The notes: generated by a model not told the origin, from the sequence alone. 64,000 bases of DNA from Talaromyces rugulosus (GCF_013368755.1 NC_049565.1:2108001-2172000), one strand, 5' to 3'. Shown: positions 32,979 to 44,373, numbered from the stretch's first letter. Translations and numbers: made by a program.

Positions 32979-33318
32979 TTTTGTCTTTCTTTTTCGTAAG
33001 TTGATACCACGCGAAAATGATTTAGAACAATGAGTATATTCAGTATTACTCTCTCTTTCGCTCTCTCTTGACTTCTCAGAGCAAGTTATAATTAATATTC
33101 ATTGCCAAAATTGTGGCAGTGTCGTCATCGCCATAGAAATACGAGGGAGGCTAGTCTGGATATAGTATTTATGCCAAGAGCTCGTATTCCCTGTTGGCCA
33201 ATTAACGGAGATTATGTGGGACAATAACTAACCCTAACCCTAATAACCCTAGGGTTGGATAAATTACTAGAATAGGAAGATAATGACATCTACTCATCAT
33301 ATGATATTTCTGATTATT
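32979..33318. other. Intergenic region with interstitial telomeric repeat
   Basis: Separates the regulator's start from the acyl-CoA synthetase's stop. The only marked feature is the CCCTAA-type repeat at 33229-33256. Confidence 0.5.
33229..33256. repeat. Interstitial telomere-like repeat with head-to-head end
   Basis: The stretch reads TAACCC TAACCC TAA TAACCC TAGGGTT: two full CCCTAA-type units, a broken third, and a unit in the opposite direction joined as CCCTAGGG. Filamentous ascomycetes use TTAGGG telomeres. It may also act as a telobox-type promoter element for the regulator that starts 250 bp away. Confidence 0.75.
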
Positions 33319-35389
33319 CTATAGACGAGAAGCCCTTGAGACGTTTTCTTTAACAAGACCTATAATCTCTGTTACCCCAAAATATCCCAAACCGGATAAA
33401 GAATACACTTACTATTTCCAACCACACGCAAATCCGGCTTCCTCAGCTTCCCAGATGCCGTCTTTGGCCATTCACGCGGAACACCCTGTTGACTACCGCC
33501 TATCCACCAAAAATATCTCGGCGCTTTGAACCGGCTCAGCGTCGCTCGTACCCATTCCTGAAGCTCCGCGTCCGTCGGCATCGCATGACCCCTTTCCAAC
33601 TCCACAAAGGCAGCCAGTTCCTCTCCAAGCCTTGCGCTGGGCACGCCAATAACAGAAGCCTGCACGATAGCTGGATGCGCAAAGAGTCGCTCTTCAATCT
33701 CAACTGGAGAAATATTTTCCCCGCCGCGGATTATGATATCCTTGATCCGACCCGTGATTACAAAGTAACCCTCGTCGTCGAAGAAGCCTTCGTCGCCGGT
33801 ATGTAGCCATGTTCTTAAGTACCCACCATCATCACCACCACCATTGGCATTACCAATGGGTCCTATACCATTCAGCTCCAAATCTTCTGGGTGGTGTTTC
33901 AACGTCTCAGCTGTCTTTGACGCGTTGTGAAGATAACCGCCGCGCATGACTCCGTACCCGGAAACTACAATTTCCCCCTTTTGACCCCAGGGAAGAACAC
34001 GCCCTGTGCCCGGCTGCACGATCTTTGCGCTAAAGTGAGGGAAAAGGCGCCCAGCAGAGTGTATGCGTTTGCTCATGGGATCCGTGTGGTGTGTCATTGT
34101 GGTGATGGATGAAAGCTCGGTCATGCCCCAGTTTGTGTACAGGCGAGGAACGGGGAAGCTGGTGGTGACTTTTTGTAGTAGGTCGGGAGGCATGGCAGAT
34201 CCGGCCATTATTCCAAACCTGAAAAGGTATAAAATTACTCGAAGAATCTTTTTCAAAAGAGGGAGAGAGGAGAAGGAGAGCCGCTCTTACTTTAGAGATG
34301 ACCGGTCAGTCTTGCGAAAGTTGGCACTGTTCATCTCCTCGATAAACATCGTCGTGACCCCGTATATACCAGTACATCGGTACTTTTCAATACATTCGAC
34401 GGTGGCACTGGCGTTGAATACTTCTGCCGGAAAGACAAGGCATGATCCCTTCCACATGCTCGTGCATATACCTAGTAAAGAAATCAGAGATGGAGTAACA
34501 AGAAAGAACAAAAAAAGGCTACCGATAATAAGACCGAAACTATGAAACAGCGGAACAGGCAAGCAAACTCGGTCTGAATCCATCATTGTAAGTTGCTGCC
34601 CAATATATTGTCCACAATTCATAATGTTGTAGTGACTAAGAGCCGCTGCTTTGGGGGTCCCAGTGCTGCCAGAGGTAAATTGGATGTTGACAATATCATG
34701 AGGAGAAACATCGAGACTGCCCAAATCTGCTGTTTGGTTCTGCGTTTTGAGGGTTTCATATGCGACCATTTTTGGTCCCAGTTCTTTCTGGGTCTTGTGG
34801 TAATTCACGATAACCAATGCTTGCAGGGAGGGTAGCTTGCTAGGTAGTCGAGAAAGGAAGTTTCCATACTCGAATTTGCCAACACTACGTGCGACAATGA
34901 AGAGCTTCGGTGCTAAAACTGAATATTAGTAAAGGATGGTGCTTTACGATCCAGGATCTCCGGCGGCATACCGACAGGACCCAAGGTTGCCACAATCTCG
35001 TCAAAAGTAAAGGCATAGTTGAGGAGGACAATTGCTGCTCCAATTTTGGCACATGCAAAAAATGCCTGGTTGTTTTTTTAAACATATATATCAATTGATA
35101 AATCACGTGTCTCACACTAGATTCCTACCTCGAGGTATTCCGTCCTACTACCCAGCATAATAGCAACCATATCCCCTTTCCCAACATTGTATCCTCGAAA
35201 TGACTTTGCAAGGGCAGTGCTGTTGTCATCAAGTTCTTTGTAGGTCAATTTAATTCCTTGATGATGTGAAATCACAGCATAACTATTCGGTTTGTCTCGT
35301 GCATGGTGGGAAATCAATTGTCCAAATGTCATTGACACGGGGATCGGAGCTGACGGGCCATGAATTATAGAAGGCTGATCTGGAGCCAT
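33319..35389 (-). CDS. Peroxisomal acyl-CoA synthetase (AMP-forming), C-terminal SRL
   Basis: There are six exons: 35389..35129, 35065..34972, 34912..34523, 34471..34291, 34218..33413 and 33359..33319 (590 residues). ANL-superfamily motifs are complete: FTSGSTGTPKAAALSHYN (P-loop, about 196), YTNWGMTELSS, WLHTGDEG, GRIKDIIIRGGENISPVEIE and the catalytic Lys in PKTASGKLRK. The enzyme would activate a fatty, aromatic or side-chain acid to its CoA ester. Reading through the last donor gives an end without meaning (DILG). Splicing GTAAGT (33412) to TATAG (33360), with a GGTAAC branch, gives an exon ending in RASRL, a PTS1 peroxisomal signal; the total length is then an exact multiple of three. 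It is divergent from a thiolase (429 bp between the two ATG codons). An alternative AG nine bases upstream keeps the same ending. Confidence 0.9.
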
Positions 35390-35817
35390 GAGGAAATGCT
35401 TATTGAACGAAAAAGCATCTATAATATTTAAAAGCAAAAGAAAGACATGTCAATTAATAACTTCATAAAAAAAAGTGGTAGGTTATGTCTGTATTAAACG
35501 TCATGTTGCGGTATCGCATCTTGTTATTTACCCGAGTCGTACCAGGTCACCCGACAGCCGAGCATCGACCATACATGCAGATACGTTCTCGATGCGACAC
35601 AGTTTCCGATCTCGAATAATATGAATTTTCAATGCGCCGTTATACTCCGAGTGGTTTGTTTTTGCCTTCTCTATATCTTCAAGGGGGATAAGAGACATTC
35701 TAATAGTATATGTACGTTCCGCCATTCTTGGAAGGCAAGGAAGACGATCAGACTGAGGATATTGAAGGCCTCTTTACCTTTTTTTTTCTTTTACCCCTAC
35801 CACACAAGACAAACACC
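35390..35817. promoter_or_regulatory. Bidirectional promoter between synthetase and thiolase
   Basis: A 428 bp region between two divergent start codons of genes with linked functions. A pyrimidine-rich tract (about 35773-35800) precedes the thiolase ATG. No palindromic CGG-N-CCG site was identified with confidence. Confidence 0.55.
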
Positions 35818-37406
35818 ATGTCCCAACAACCGGTGTACATTGCCGGCGTTGGCATGACACCATTCATGTCACCAAAGAAGTCTGCCGCTGGATCTTCCAA
35901 CCCAGAAGGCGATTACTTTAACCAAGCCGTCTCGGCATGCGTAAAGGCATTGCTAGACGCCGGAATAACTTATGACGATGTAGACCAAGGAGTGGGATGT
36001 TATGTCTTTGGTGACTCGGCAGGCGCCCAACGCGTGTTTTATACGCTCGGAATGACTGGAATCCCCATCTACAACGTTCACAATTATTGCAGCGCTGGAA
36101 GCACGGGGCTTTACATGGCTAATCAATTCATTCAAGCTGGCGCAGCCGACTGCGTTCTTGTCGTCGGATTTGATAAAATGTACCCGGGTGCTCTTCCTCG
36201 CATTTACAACGACCGCGAGAACCCCCTGGGTAGGATTCTCGAGTTGTCCAAGAAGTTTATACCAGAGGGTCAAACTGCCTCTGCGGGATGGACTCCTCAG
36301 CTGTATGCGAATGCTCAGGCTGAGTATCTAGAAAAATATGGAGGTAACGGGGCAAGGGCAGAACACTTTGCTTCTATTGCTTCGATCAATCGAACTCATG
36401 GCATAAACAATCCATACAGCCAGTTGCGCCAGGCTGTAACGGCTGATGACGTTGGATCCAGTCCGGTAGTAGCTGGATCTATTACTCGGCTTCAATGCTG
36501 CCCTTCTTCCGTTGGTTTTCCCTTTAAACCCCACCAAAAGTTCCAAAATCACCTAACAGAGATCCAGACCGGAGCTGCTGCTGCTGTCTTGGTATCAGAG
36601 CGTTTCCTGAATAGCCATCCGTACCTAAAGGAAAGCGCAGTTCTTATCAAGGGCCAAGCCCTTGCCACAGATTCACGAGAGCTTTATCAACCTGCCAGCG
36701 CCATTGAGCTCATTGGCTCTAATATGACTCGCCGAGCATCCGTGAGAGCCTACAAACAAGCGTCACTCTCGCCCGATGATATACAAGTGGTCGAGCTACA
36801 CGATTGCTTCACAACAAATGAGATGTGCGCAATAGAGGATTTGGGACTGGCTAAATATGGAGAAGGGTGGAAATTGGTTCAGGGCGGAGGAATTACTTAT
36901 CCTCCTGATCCAACCACGAAAAGGATCTCTCCAGGATGGGTCATCAACCCTAGTGGCGGGTTGATTTCCAAAGGACATCCTCTCGGTGCCACGGGTTTAG
37001 CACAGACAGCTGAACTGGGTATGTACAAATCTTCTTCCTATTTTCTTCTATGCGTACAATTTCGTTGAATCCAGGCGTACTGACCATCGATGTAGTGTGG
37101 CATCTGCGTGGCTGGGCGGCGAATCGGTGTGTACCTGGAACAAAACATTGCCTTCAGCACAACATGGGCCTCGGAGGTGCAACGGTTGTGACAATCCTAG
37201 GTCGTGCCGACAATCAGATAGCCCCCTCAGCGGCCAGCATTGAGGAAGTGGTTGATGGGCGCCGGCGACTAGGGTACAATCCGGCACTAGAAGCGCGAGA
37301 AGTACGTGAACAAGACTTCCAGGCAGTCCGATCCCAAAAGGCGTTCACCCAGTGGGCTGCAGAAACTTTTGAGCCTTTGAAAGCAACGCGGGGGTCTAAC
37401 CTATAA
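35818..37406 (+). CDS. SCP-x-type thiolase (sterol carrier thiolase family)
   Basis: There are three exons, 35818..36510, 36568..37018 and 37096..37406 (484 residues). [16 protein letters not shown] opens a thiolase fold of the SCP-x/lipid-transfer type, with the nucleophilic Cys91 in [37 protein letters not shown] and [13 protein letters not shown]. It has the thiolase part only, without a sterol-carrier domain. Such enzymes cleave 3-ketoacyl-CoA esters, often branched, in peroxisomes. The C-terminus is SNL, which resembles a weak PTS1. The first intron is 57 bp with no stop, so retention would insert 19 residues between PSS and TGAAA; a CCTAAC branch and the family alignment favour splicing. 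The second intron rejoins AEL and VWHLRGWA. Confidence 0.9.
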
Positions 37407-37854
37407 AGCTAACGTGACTTTGGATGGCTACGGATATTATTTCTAGCAGTGTTGAGGTTTGCCGAGGAACTGAATAGTCAATCTTTAAGTATAATGGAAC
37501 TATTGTTGCAGCAATTCACATGCGTGAAATATCAACTAAATTTTGCAAAAAAAAAATAAAAAGAACGATTTATTAAAAATTTGTATTATTTTCACTTGGA
37601 AAGTAAAACATACGTGATGAGCATCCTGTATTGACGGTAATTCGGCCTTCTCGCCGTCGCTGTTCATGTAACATAACCCATTCATTGTTAGTAGCTTTCT
37701 ATGTTCCAACAAGTAATAATTGAGCAATACATACCTACGGAAACTAAATTAAAACTGGTCATACGAACCCCGCATTTCCCCATGTTTCTGCTCATATTGC
37801 TCACTGGAGAGTTCCGAGGACACCTTCTATCAACCTCACCTACAAGCAGCCACA
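37407..37854. other. Intergenic, promoter of the cluster regulator
   Basis: AT-rich, with an A-rich run at about 37545-37560. No gene is seen. Confidence 0.5.
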
Positions 37855-40113
37855 ATGAACTCACGCAAAACTTTCGGTGGCCTGGCTAGTAGCAAAAATC
37901 GCATCGGCCGATCAGGGCCCCGATCACGAAGTGGCTGCGTCACCTGCAAGAGACGGAAAGTGAGATGTGACGAAACACGGCCTGTTTGCGCCAACTGTGC
38001 CAGACTAGACACCGAGTGTGTGTATCAACAACGACCATCGCGACGAGGAGAGTCGACAGCCGCTAGATCACACCCAGGCCAACAGCAATATGACATGCCA
38101 GAGGATGATCCTACCATAGATCAAAATTCCGGTGTCCCCTTGGGTCTCGAAAACACAACTCTTGGTCCCGAAAACAACTCTCTATTCTTTAATTTCGACG
38201 ACTTCTCGCGGAATGTCTTGGATCTCTGGTGTTCTCCATCGACTGCGTTTCCAGAACTGCAGCACCCAGAACTCCCAGATTCCGATGCAATTGACGCGAT
38301 GGAAATCGCCGGGCATGGTGGTGCTGCTGATTTCGCTTCATATGCAGACCATGAGTTTTCCGTAAGCAAGCGACAGTTTTTCATTCTTTATTCATGCTTC
38401 ATGGACTAATATGAGTAGGAACAAATAGCACATAATTATGTATCCTCAGTGCAGGACCACGAAGGCATAAGAGGTACAACTAACCAAGTCCATGAGAGCA
38501 CCTGTCATACTATAGAAGCCGATCTTTTACAAGACGTTGTTCCAAACTTCAAACGCATGGCCACAAATATTGCACTTGCACCATACTCGTCCAACGATGC
38601 CGGAATAGACAAGAGCCTCAATCGTCGCTCAGAGGCTCTGGGCACTTATTTCCAGGAAAGCGTCTTTGTTCCGGGAGTAACAACAGTCGATGTTCCTTCA
38701 TGGCGGGCTTTATGCTGCCAAATATTGACCATGGCGCGCAGTAGCTCCATTATTTCAAACGCAGTGGTTGCCCTTTCTCAACTACATTTTGTCATGTTTT
38801 CTTTGAACGGGGGCCACCGTAGAGGCTCGCCAGGGCTGCGGAATGGGAAAACTCTAGCACAGTATCTATACATATTCGCAAAGGAGAGGCTGATCAACGG
38901 ACTAGATCTACTAAGGGAGAAAATGTCCAAATCTCTTCGTTTGGAACTTTTCACGGGTCTCTTTCTTCTAACATGCTTCGAGGTAGTTATACACTCTTGT
39001 ACAATACAACCAGCACGTACTGACTCATAACAGTTAATAGATAAAGATGATATCCATCGTGCCCATCAAATTGAATGGGCAGAATTTCTTTTAATGGAAT
39101 TGGACGAGAAGGATTTTACAACGCAACAGATCATCCGCTGGCTTCTTCTTTGCGACGTAAAACTAGTTATCTTTGGGGGAAATGGGATTCTACCACGCCG
39201 TCCGCCGCCAATTCACACCTTGCTGAGCAACAATACGACCCCGCGAAGTGATGAAGGAACGGACAGACCGAGGAATTCTAATTTTCATTCTACTGTCTCT
39301 GGAGATCTTCTATCGCCTCCTGCAGATCGATTACATAAATCCCCTACAGATATCAGTCGCCCTGAATTCTCGGGTCTCAGTATGGTATCGACTTTGAAGG
39401 AAAGCATTCTTCGGGATGCCGTTTACTTCCATCATCGATCTCAGCAATTTCTCCGGAAAATTGCCATGTTGGATCGCCACCGTCGGCCTCGGGGGTCTCA
39501 TCAAGATGAGATGGAAGTCAGCGCTGCAGCAGGACTACTCATAAACGACCTGCACCGGCTCTGGAATGAGCGACCCGTTATTTTAGATACTACCTTTGTA
39601 GATCTCCAAGTCTCTTTGAACGTTGACTTGGCGAGGGACATTTATCGACTAGTTTGTATCTTCCAGGCGTGCTTTTGGTCGAACTTTTGTTACCTTTATC
39701 GAGCAGCATGGTGGGACGAGTCTCCTCACGATGATGAAAAATCAGCGGCAGACCAAACATGGAGAGCATTGCGGGGAAGCGTCGATCAACCAGTTGAAAT
39801 TTCTGGGGGTTACGAAAGCAATATCCGAGTCGGTAACGAGCCGCTACTAAACAGTGCTGCGATGTGGGCTCTCTTCACCTTCGCTACTGAATGCTCGGAC
39901 TCGGCAAAGGTGGCATGGTGTATCTCAAAGCTTCGGCAACTGAGTCAGGTTAAGCAGAACTTCGGCTCAGGTGGGGAATATGCGAGCATTCATGCTGCCA
40001 AAGCTGCTCGCTTGCTGCAGGAGGTGGTTGACCGGCAAAGAGAGAGAGGTGGTCGGGTGGATGTACGATATTGTTCACTTGAGCTATTTGGGTTCATGTT
40101 TCCAATACTATAG
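37855..40113 (+). CDS. Zn2Cys6 transcription factor, probable regulator of the CoA-dependent cluster
   Basis: There are three exons, 37855..38361, 38419..38982 and 39034..40113 (716 residues), all in phase 0; introns are 57 and 51 bp with clear ACTAAT-type branches. A basic N-terminus precedes the zinc cluster RSGCVTCKRRKVRC-DETRPVCANC-ARLDTEC (about residues 26-54), followed by an Arg-rich segment. The long C-terminal region (fungal-specific domain of the PF11951 type) includes ILTMARSSSIISNAVVALSQLH, GLFLLTCFE and MWALFTFATECSDS. It lies between the thiolase and the SDR gene, in the same orientation as both, which makes it the natural candidate pathway regulator; that role is inferred from position only. 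Confidence 0.9.
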
Positions 40114-40291
40114 TTTGTTTTAACACATGTGTAACAATCCAGTTTCATTAAGTTGGACAAATATAGCCGAGCTCGCCTTGCATATACTAGGTTAAGAAGT
40201 ATAATTGGGAATAGCTTTTTCAAACATAGACTACAGCCTTCAGCCCGAACTACTATCAGTATAGGATAGTCAAAAAAGAGAAAGAAAGAAA

Positions 40292-41206
40292 ATGCGAGTC
40301 CAAGGCAGGACATTCATAGTCTCTGGGGGGTAAGTACAGACTTGCGGAATTGATTGCCTTCTGCATTCACTGGAAATATGTAATCTAATGTTGATTTACA
40401 GATCATCCGGACTTGGTCAAGCAGCAGTTCAAAATTTGGCACTCTCCGGGGCTTATGTGGCCATTTTCGACCTCACCGAGCCCGTGGGCGACTCATTGTT
40501 AGACAGGGTGAAATTTTACAAAGTAAACGTTACATCTGAAAAGGATGTACATGACGCAGTGCAAAATACTATTTCGTGGAGCAAGGAAACAGACTCACCG
40601 TTAGGGGGCGTTGTGTGTTGTGCTGGTGTGCTTGCACCAGGAAAGGTAAGGAAAACATAGGAACACCCCGCTACGCAAAAGCCAACTGTTTTCCAGATCA
40701 TCAACTCCAATTTCGAACCTCTTTTATTGTCAAAGATCCGAAGCGCTATTGATGTCAATCTCGTCGGAACTTTGGATATTGTCCGACTGGTGGTCTCGCA
40801 TCTCGCTCAGTTACCCGAACCGATAGATCCGAAAGGCGAGTCCGAGCGAGGTGTCGTTATTATGGTATCTTCGGCTGCAGCATACGATGGGCAGCCAGGT
40901 CAGGTGTCTTACTCGGCTACCAAAGGGGCTATTAGGTCCCTGACATTGCCTCTAGCTCGGGATTTGAGCCGATTCGGAATTAGAGCCGTCTCCATTGCTC
41001 CAAACATGTTCGCCACTGGAATGACAGCAAGAGGAACAATGCCTGAAAAGGCGCGCCAGGCAATTGAACGTTATTTTGAATGGCCCAAAAGGGCTGGAAA
41101 ACCAGAAGAGTTTGCAGGTTTGGTGGCGGAGATATTCCGGAATCGCATGCTGAACGGATGCTGTTTGAGGCTCGACGGAGCAACGAGACTGCCAGCCAAG
41201 TTCTAA
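40292..41206 (+). CDS. Short-chain dehydrogenase (3-hydroxyacyl-CoA dehydrogenase type 2-like)
   Basis: There are three exons, 40292..40329, 40402..40645 and 40697..41206 (263 residues); introns are 72 and 51 bp. The glycine motif SGGSSGLG is created by the first splice (GG|A), and an Asp near the end of strand two (AIFDLTE) favours NAD. The catalytic Ser-Tyr-Lys set is in VSSAAAYDGQPGQVSYSATK (Tyr about 166, Lys about 170), then SIAPNMFATGM and PEEFAGLVAEI. The layout and the C-terminal LDGATRLPA resemble the HSD10/3-hydroxyacyl-CoA dehydrogenase type 2 group, which would supply the oxidation step before the neighbouring thiolase. It has no classic PTS1 (it ends AKF). Confidence 0.87.
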
Positions 41207-41505
41207 TTCGAACCAAACACACTATCGTCTATATGTTTCAATTTTACTTTAGGGTTTTTTTTTTAGTAGAATTTGGCATTGATCCTTTGCTGAGTGGAAA
41301 CGGCCACCCGTACGTTTCATCACATACTAGTACATACATTATCCGGGAACGTGTCAGATTTTTGAAAAGAAAATCCAACAACAGTATATTTACCTATCTA
41401 CAAGACATTTAATCTGATATACGCTGTACTTCACGGTTCCGTTGTACCTACAACAGAGCTTGGACCGTTTGAGTTCTTGTATTCGCTGTCTGTTTCAACA
41501 GACTA

Positions 41506-42221
41506 CTAACCTGTCTGAATCTTTGGCCAAATCGTGAGTTTCATTTTCTTCAACAGTGGATTGGTAGTTACATACGAGGGGTGCTCGGCAGACTCTAAAG
41601 TTTCGAAAACCCAGCCTTCGACACTATTGATGGTTATGCCAGAACTTGACATCCGTTGTAATGCTAAAACTCGCTCTTGCGGAGATGACGACGAAACTGC
41701 GTCTGCAAGAACTACAACATTATAGCCATGGTCTTTCAACTCTAACATCCATATTAACACCAAGTGTTTTAGCATCGTGATGTCACCTACCTAAAGCAGT
41801 CTGAGACACGCAAATGTGAGTCTCGATCCCTACGAGGACCACCTCTTTTCGGTTCTCTTGCATTATGATACTCAAGGTTTCTGAACTCAACATCGAAAAT
41901 TTTGATTTATCAAATTGCGGTGTGGTCTCTGGTAAACGTGATTTGATGCTCGAAATGCATGGGCCAAACTTTGCAGCTGTTTGAGTAGTTACAACGACAG
42001 GAATAGCCAGAAGCTTCGCTGGTTCAAAGTCAATATGAATATTTTACAATGAAAGTTCCGTCTATGTCTTACTGATGTCGCAAACAAGACAAATAGATTT
42101 CTCCCTGTAGCGGTTCCATTAGCTCTTACGCAGAGACCAAGGACAAGAGCCCGCACACTAGATCAAATTTATGAATGATGGACTGGAATCTTGGCTGCAT
42201 ATCGCATACCCTGATAGTCAT
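41506..42221 (-). CDS. Isochorismatase-family cysteine hydrolase, N-terminal junction unresolved (possible frameshift)
   Basis: The clear exons are 42018..41791 and 41741..41506 (49 bp intron), reading KLLAIPVVVTTQ, FDKSKFSML and VVLVGIETHICVSQTALELKDHGYNVVVLADA; the Cys of HICV is the family nucleophile. The N-terminal piece is also present: an ATG at 42221 gives MTIRVCDMQPRFQSIIHKFDL with the catalytic Asp of CDMQ, continuing to a GTAAG donor at 42129. The splice that should join it to KLLAIP leaves the frame off by one base. So either a one-base indel has broken the gene or a further small exon was missed. Members hydrolyse small amides or ester-like substrates; the role in the cluster is open. 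Confidence 0.62.
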
Positions 42222-42707
42222 TAATACCACTGCTGAACAATGGGTGGTGCTGAGCGCCGCCGACTACCTACAGCAGAATAGGCATCCCGACCTTCTTCAT
42301 AGCTCTTGTCATTTTAAGAAATACCAGAAATCAATGACATACAAAATCGATTTTCATAACCTAAAACACAAATTGTGCAATTGTGATGCTAATAGCATTT
42401 ATACCACGCTATATTCAAGACTGAAGGTAAAGTCGTTACAAGATCTCTGTACCCGAGCCGACTTCATCAATATACCCGACCATTTCCCCACACTATAAAC
42501 CCAGCTCGGGTGAGCATTTAATGCAGTGTTTCTATGACCCCGGAATTGCGGGGAAGTTGAAGAGGTGAATAGACGTTACCAAACTACGTAGTAGCTAGTA
42601 TTAATACTAAGGGCTACGTACGTCACTTGGCCTTTCTTTTTTATTCGAATGTCATTTTACTTGCAGCATTCTTATATCTAAAGAGCTTCAGTGTTTTTAC
42701 TTGATCA
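42222..42707. promoter_or_regulatory. Divergent intergenic region before the transporter
   Basis: Lies between the isochorismatase-like gene and the MFS transporter, which point away from each other. One short frame (42175-42498) lacks protein character. No repeat was noted. Confidence 0.45.
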
Positions 42708-44373
42708 ATGTCGGAGTTACAAGACACAGAAAAGCCTCTTGATGGCAATTCCCAACATCTAGAGAAAACTGACGAGATGCATGCTCAGGACGATAAAATA
42801 CAACTGGCAAAGTATTAATATCTTGTCACTTACCAAGGAAGGACTAATTTCCTGCTCTCTATCAGTATTTACCGGAAAATTGACCGGCGGATTCTACCCT
42901 TTGTGTCGTTGACTTATCTACTATGCTACCTTGATCGATCCAACATTGGTAGAGTTATACTTTCAATAATGCCTTTTTGACTTGGAAGCTAAGGAAGTAC
43001 AGGAAATGCAAAAGTCTTGGATTCAGATACTTCCGACGATCTCATGCATTCCCTCAATATGTCTGATGAGCAGTACCGTGTGGGACTGATGCTATTCCTT
43101 GTGTCATACTCATTATTCGAAGCACCAAGTAATCTGGCAATGAAGATCTTCTCTCCTCCCGTGTAAGACTCACAGCCCGAGAACGCCAACTATCGGAGAC
43201 TGTTGTTGCTAATATGACTTGTCATCAGATGGTTATCATTCCTTATAGCATGTTTTGGCTCCTTATGCGCCGGAATTGGAGGTTCAAAGAATGTGCAGAC
43301 ACTTATGGCGCTTCGGTTCCTTTTAGGAGCAGCAGAAGCTGGTGTCTATCCCGGGATGATTTTCTATCTCACTTTTTGGTACGCCCCTCGTCAACGAGCA
43401 ATCAGAATCGCAGTTTTTCTTTGCAGCGCAACCTTAGCAGGAGCTTTTGGAGGTGCGATCGCCTATGGAGTAGGTAATATGAACAAAGCCGGTGGTTTGA
43501 GTGCATGGCGCTGGCTCTTCATCCTCGAAGGTTTGCCGTGCATTGCTCTCGCAGTCGCCATTTTTTTCTTTCTACCGAGTTACCCGGAAAGGGCCAAGTG
43601 GCTCACCGAGGAGGAGAAAAGTATCCTAAATAATTCGTTTGGTGGCAACGTTTTCAGTGGGTAAGATACGCATCATCCAGCCTTCTTCATTTAGAACTTA
43701 GTGGACTTATCAATTTTTATCATTATTTAGTGATGCAAAGCTCAACTGGCAAGACGCAAAAGCAACCCTGAAAGAATTTAGACTCTGGGTGCACTACGCA
43801 ATCTATCTCTGTGTCGGAATTGGTGTCTCTTCTTTATCCCTTTTTGCGCCCACAATTGTGGAAGCCATCGGGTATACTGGGCTATCCGCACAGCTCTTCA
43901 CCATCCCTCCATATGCATGTGCATATGTGGTGACTCTTGGAGCCGCATACATATCTGACAAATGGCAATGTCGAGGACTCGTCGCTGCTGTATTCTGCTT
44001 GTGCGGCGTGGTAACCTTTCTGATACAAGCATGCGTCCCGAGCCCATCGCTTCACCTCCGATATGCCATGCTAGTGCTTTGTACATGTTCCGTGTTTGGG
44101 TCTCTTCCGTCTCTTTGCGCGTGGGTTTCTGATAATGTGCATACCACTACAGCCGCGTCTCTGGCAAGTGGACTCAATATAGCCTTCACCGGACCAGGGC
44201 AAATAATTGGGGTGTGGATTTATTTAGGTCAAGAAGCTCCTCGCTATCAGACTGGGCATGGAGTAAATGCCGCCAGTCAATTCTTAGCCTCCATCCTAGC
44301 CCTCGGTTTGTGGGCTTACTATCGGCGAAGCAATGCAAAGTTGCCTCCAGGTCAGCCAAAGTGGGTTGCCTAG
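42708..44373 (+). CDS. MFS transporter, anion:cation symporter (Dal5/Tna1-like) family
   Basis: There are five exons, 42708..42811, 42866..42948, 43003..43162, 43229..43660 and 43731..44373 (473 residues); introns are 54, 54, 66 and 70 bp. A hydrophilic N-terminus is followed by IDRRILPFVSLTYLLCYLDRSNIGNAK, the first helix and signature of the ACS family, then ALRFLLGAAEAGVYPG and FYLTFWYAPRQRA in helices 4-5, and WRWLFILEGLPCIALA with FLPSYPERAKWLT before the central loop. The second half (exon 5) holds six further helices. The family takes up organic anions such as allantoate, nicotinate, pantothenate and aromatic acids with protons at the plasma membrane. Next to CoA-dependent catabolic enzymes it probably imports their substrate. 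It is a little shorter than the usual 490-530 residues, mainly in the loops. Confidence 0.9.

Noticed and set aside
33229..33256. A chromosome end or telomere
   Set aside because: Only about three units are present, one inverted, with ordinary genes on both sides.
42708..43228. Reading the transporter's N-terminal part as broken (stop after LAKY, breaks near 43162)
   Set aside because: Four GT-AG introns restore one continuous 473-residue frame with all family motifs.
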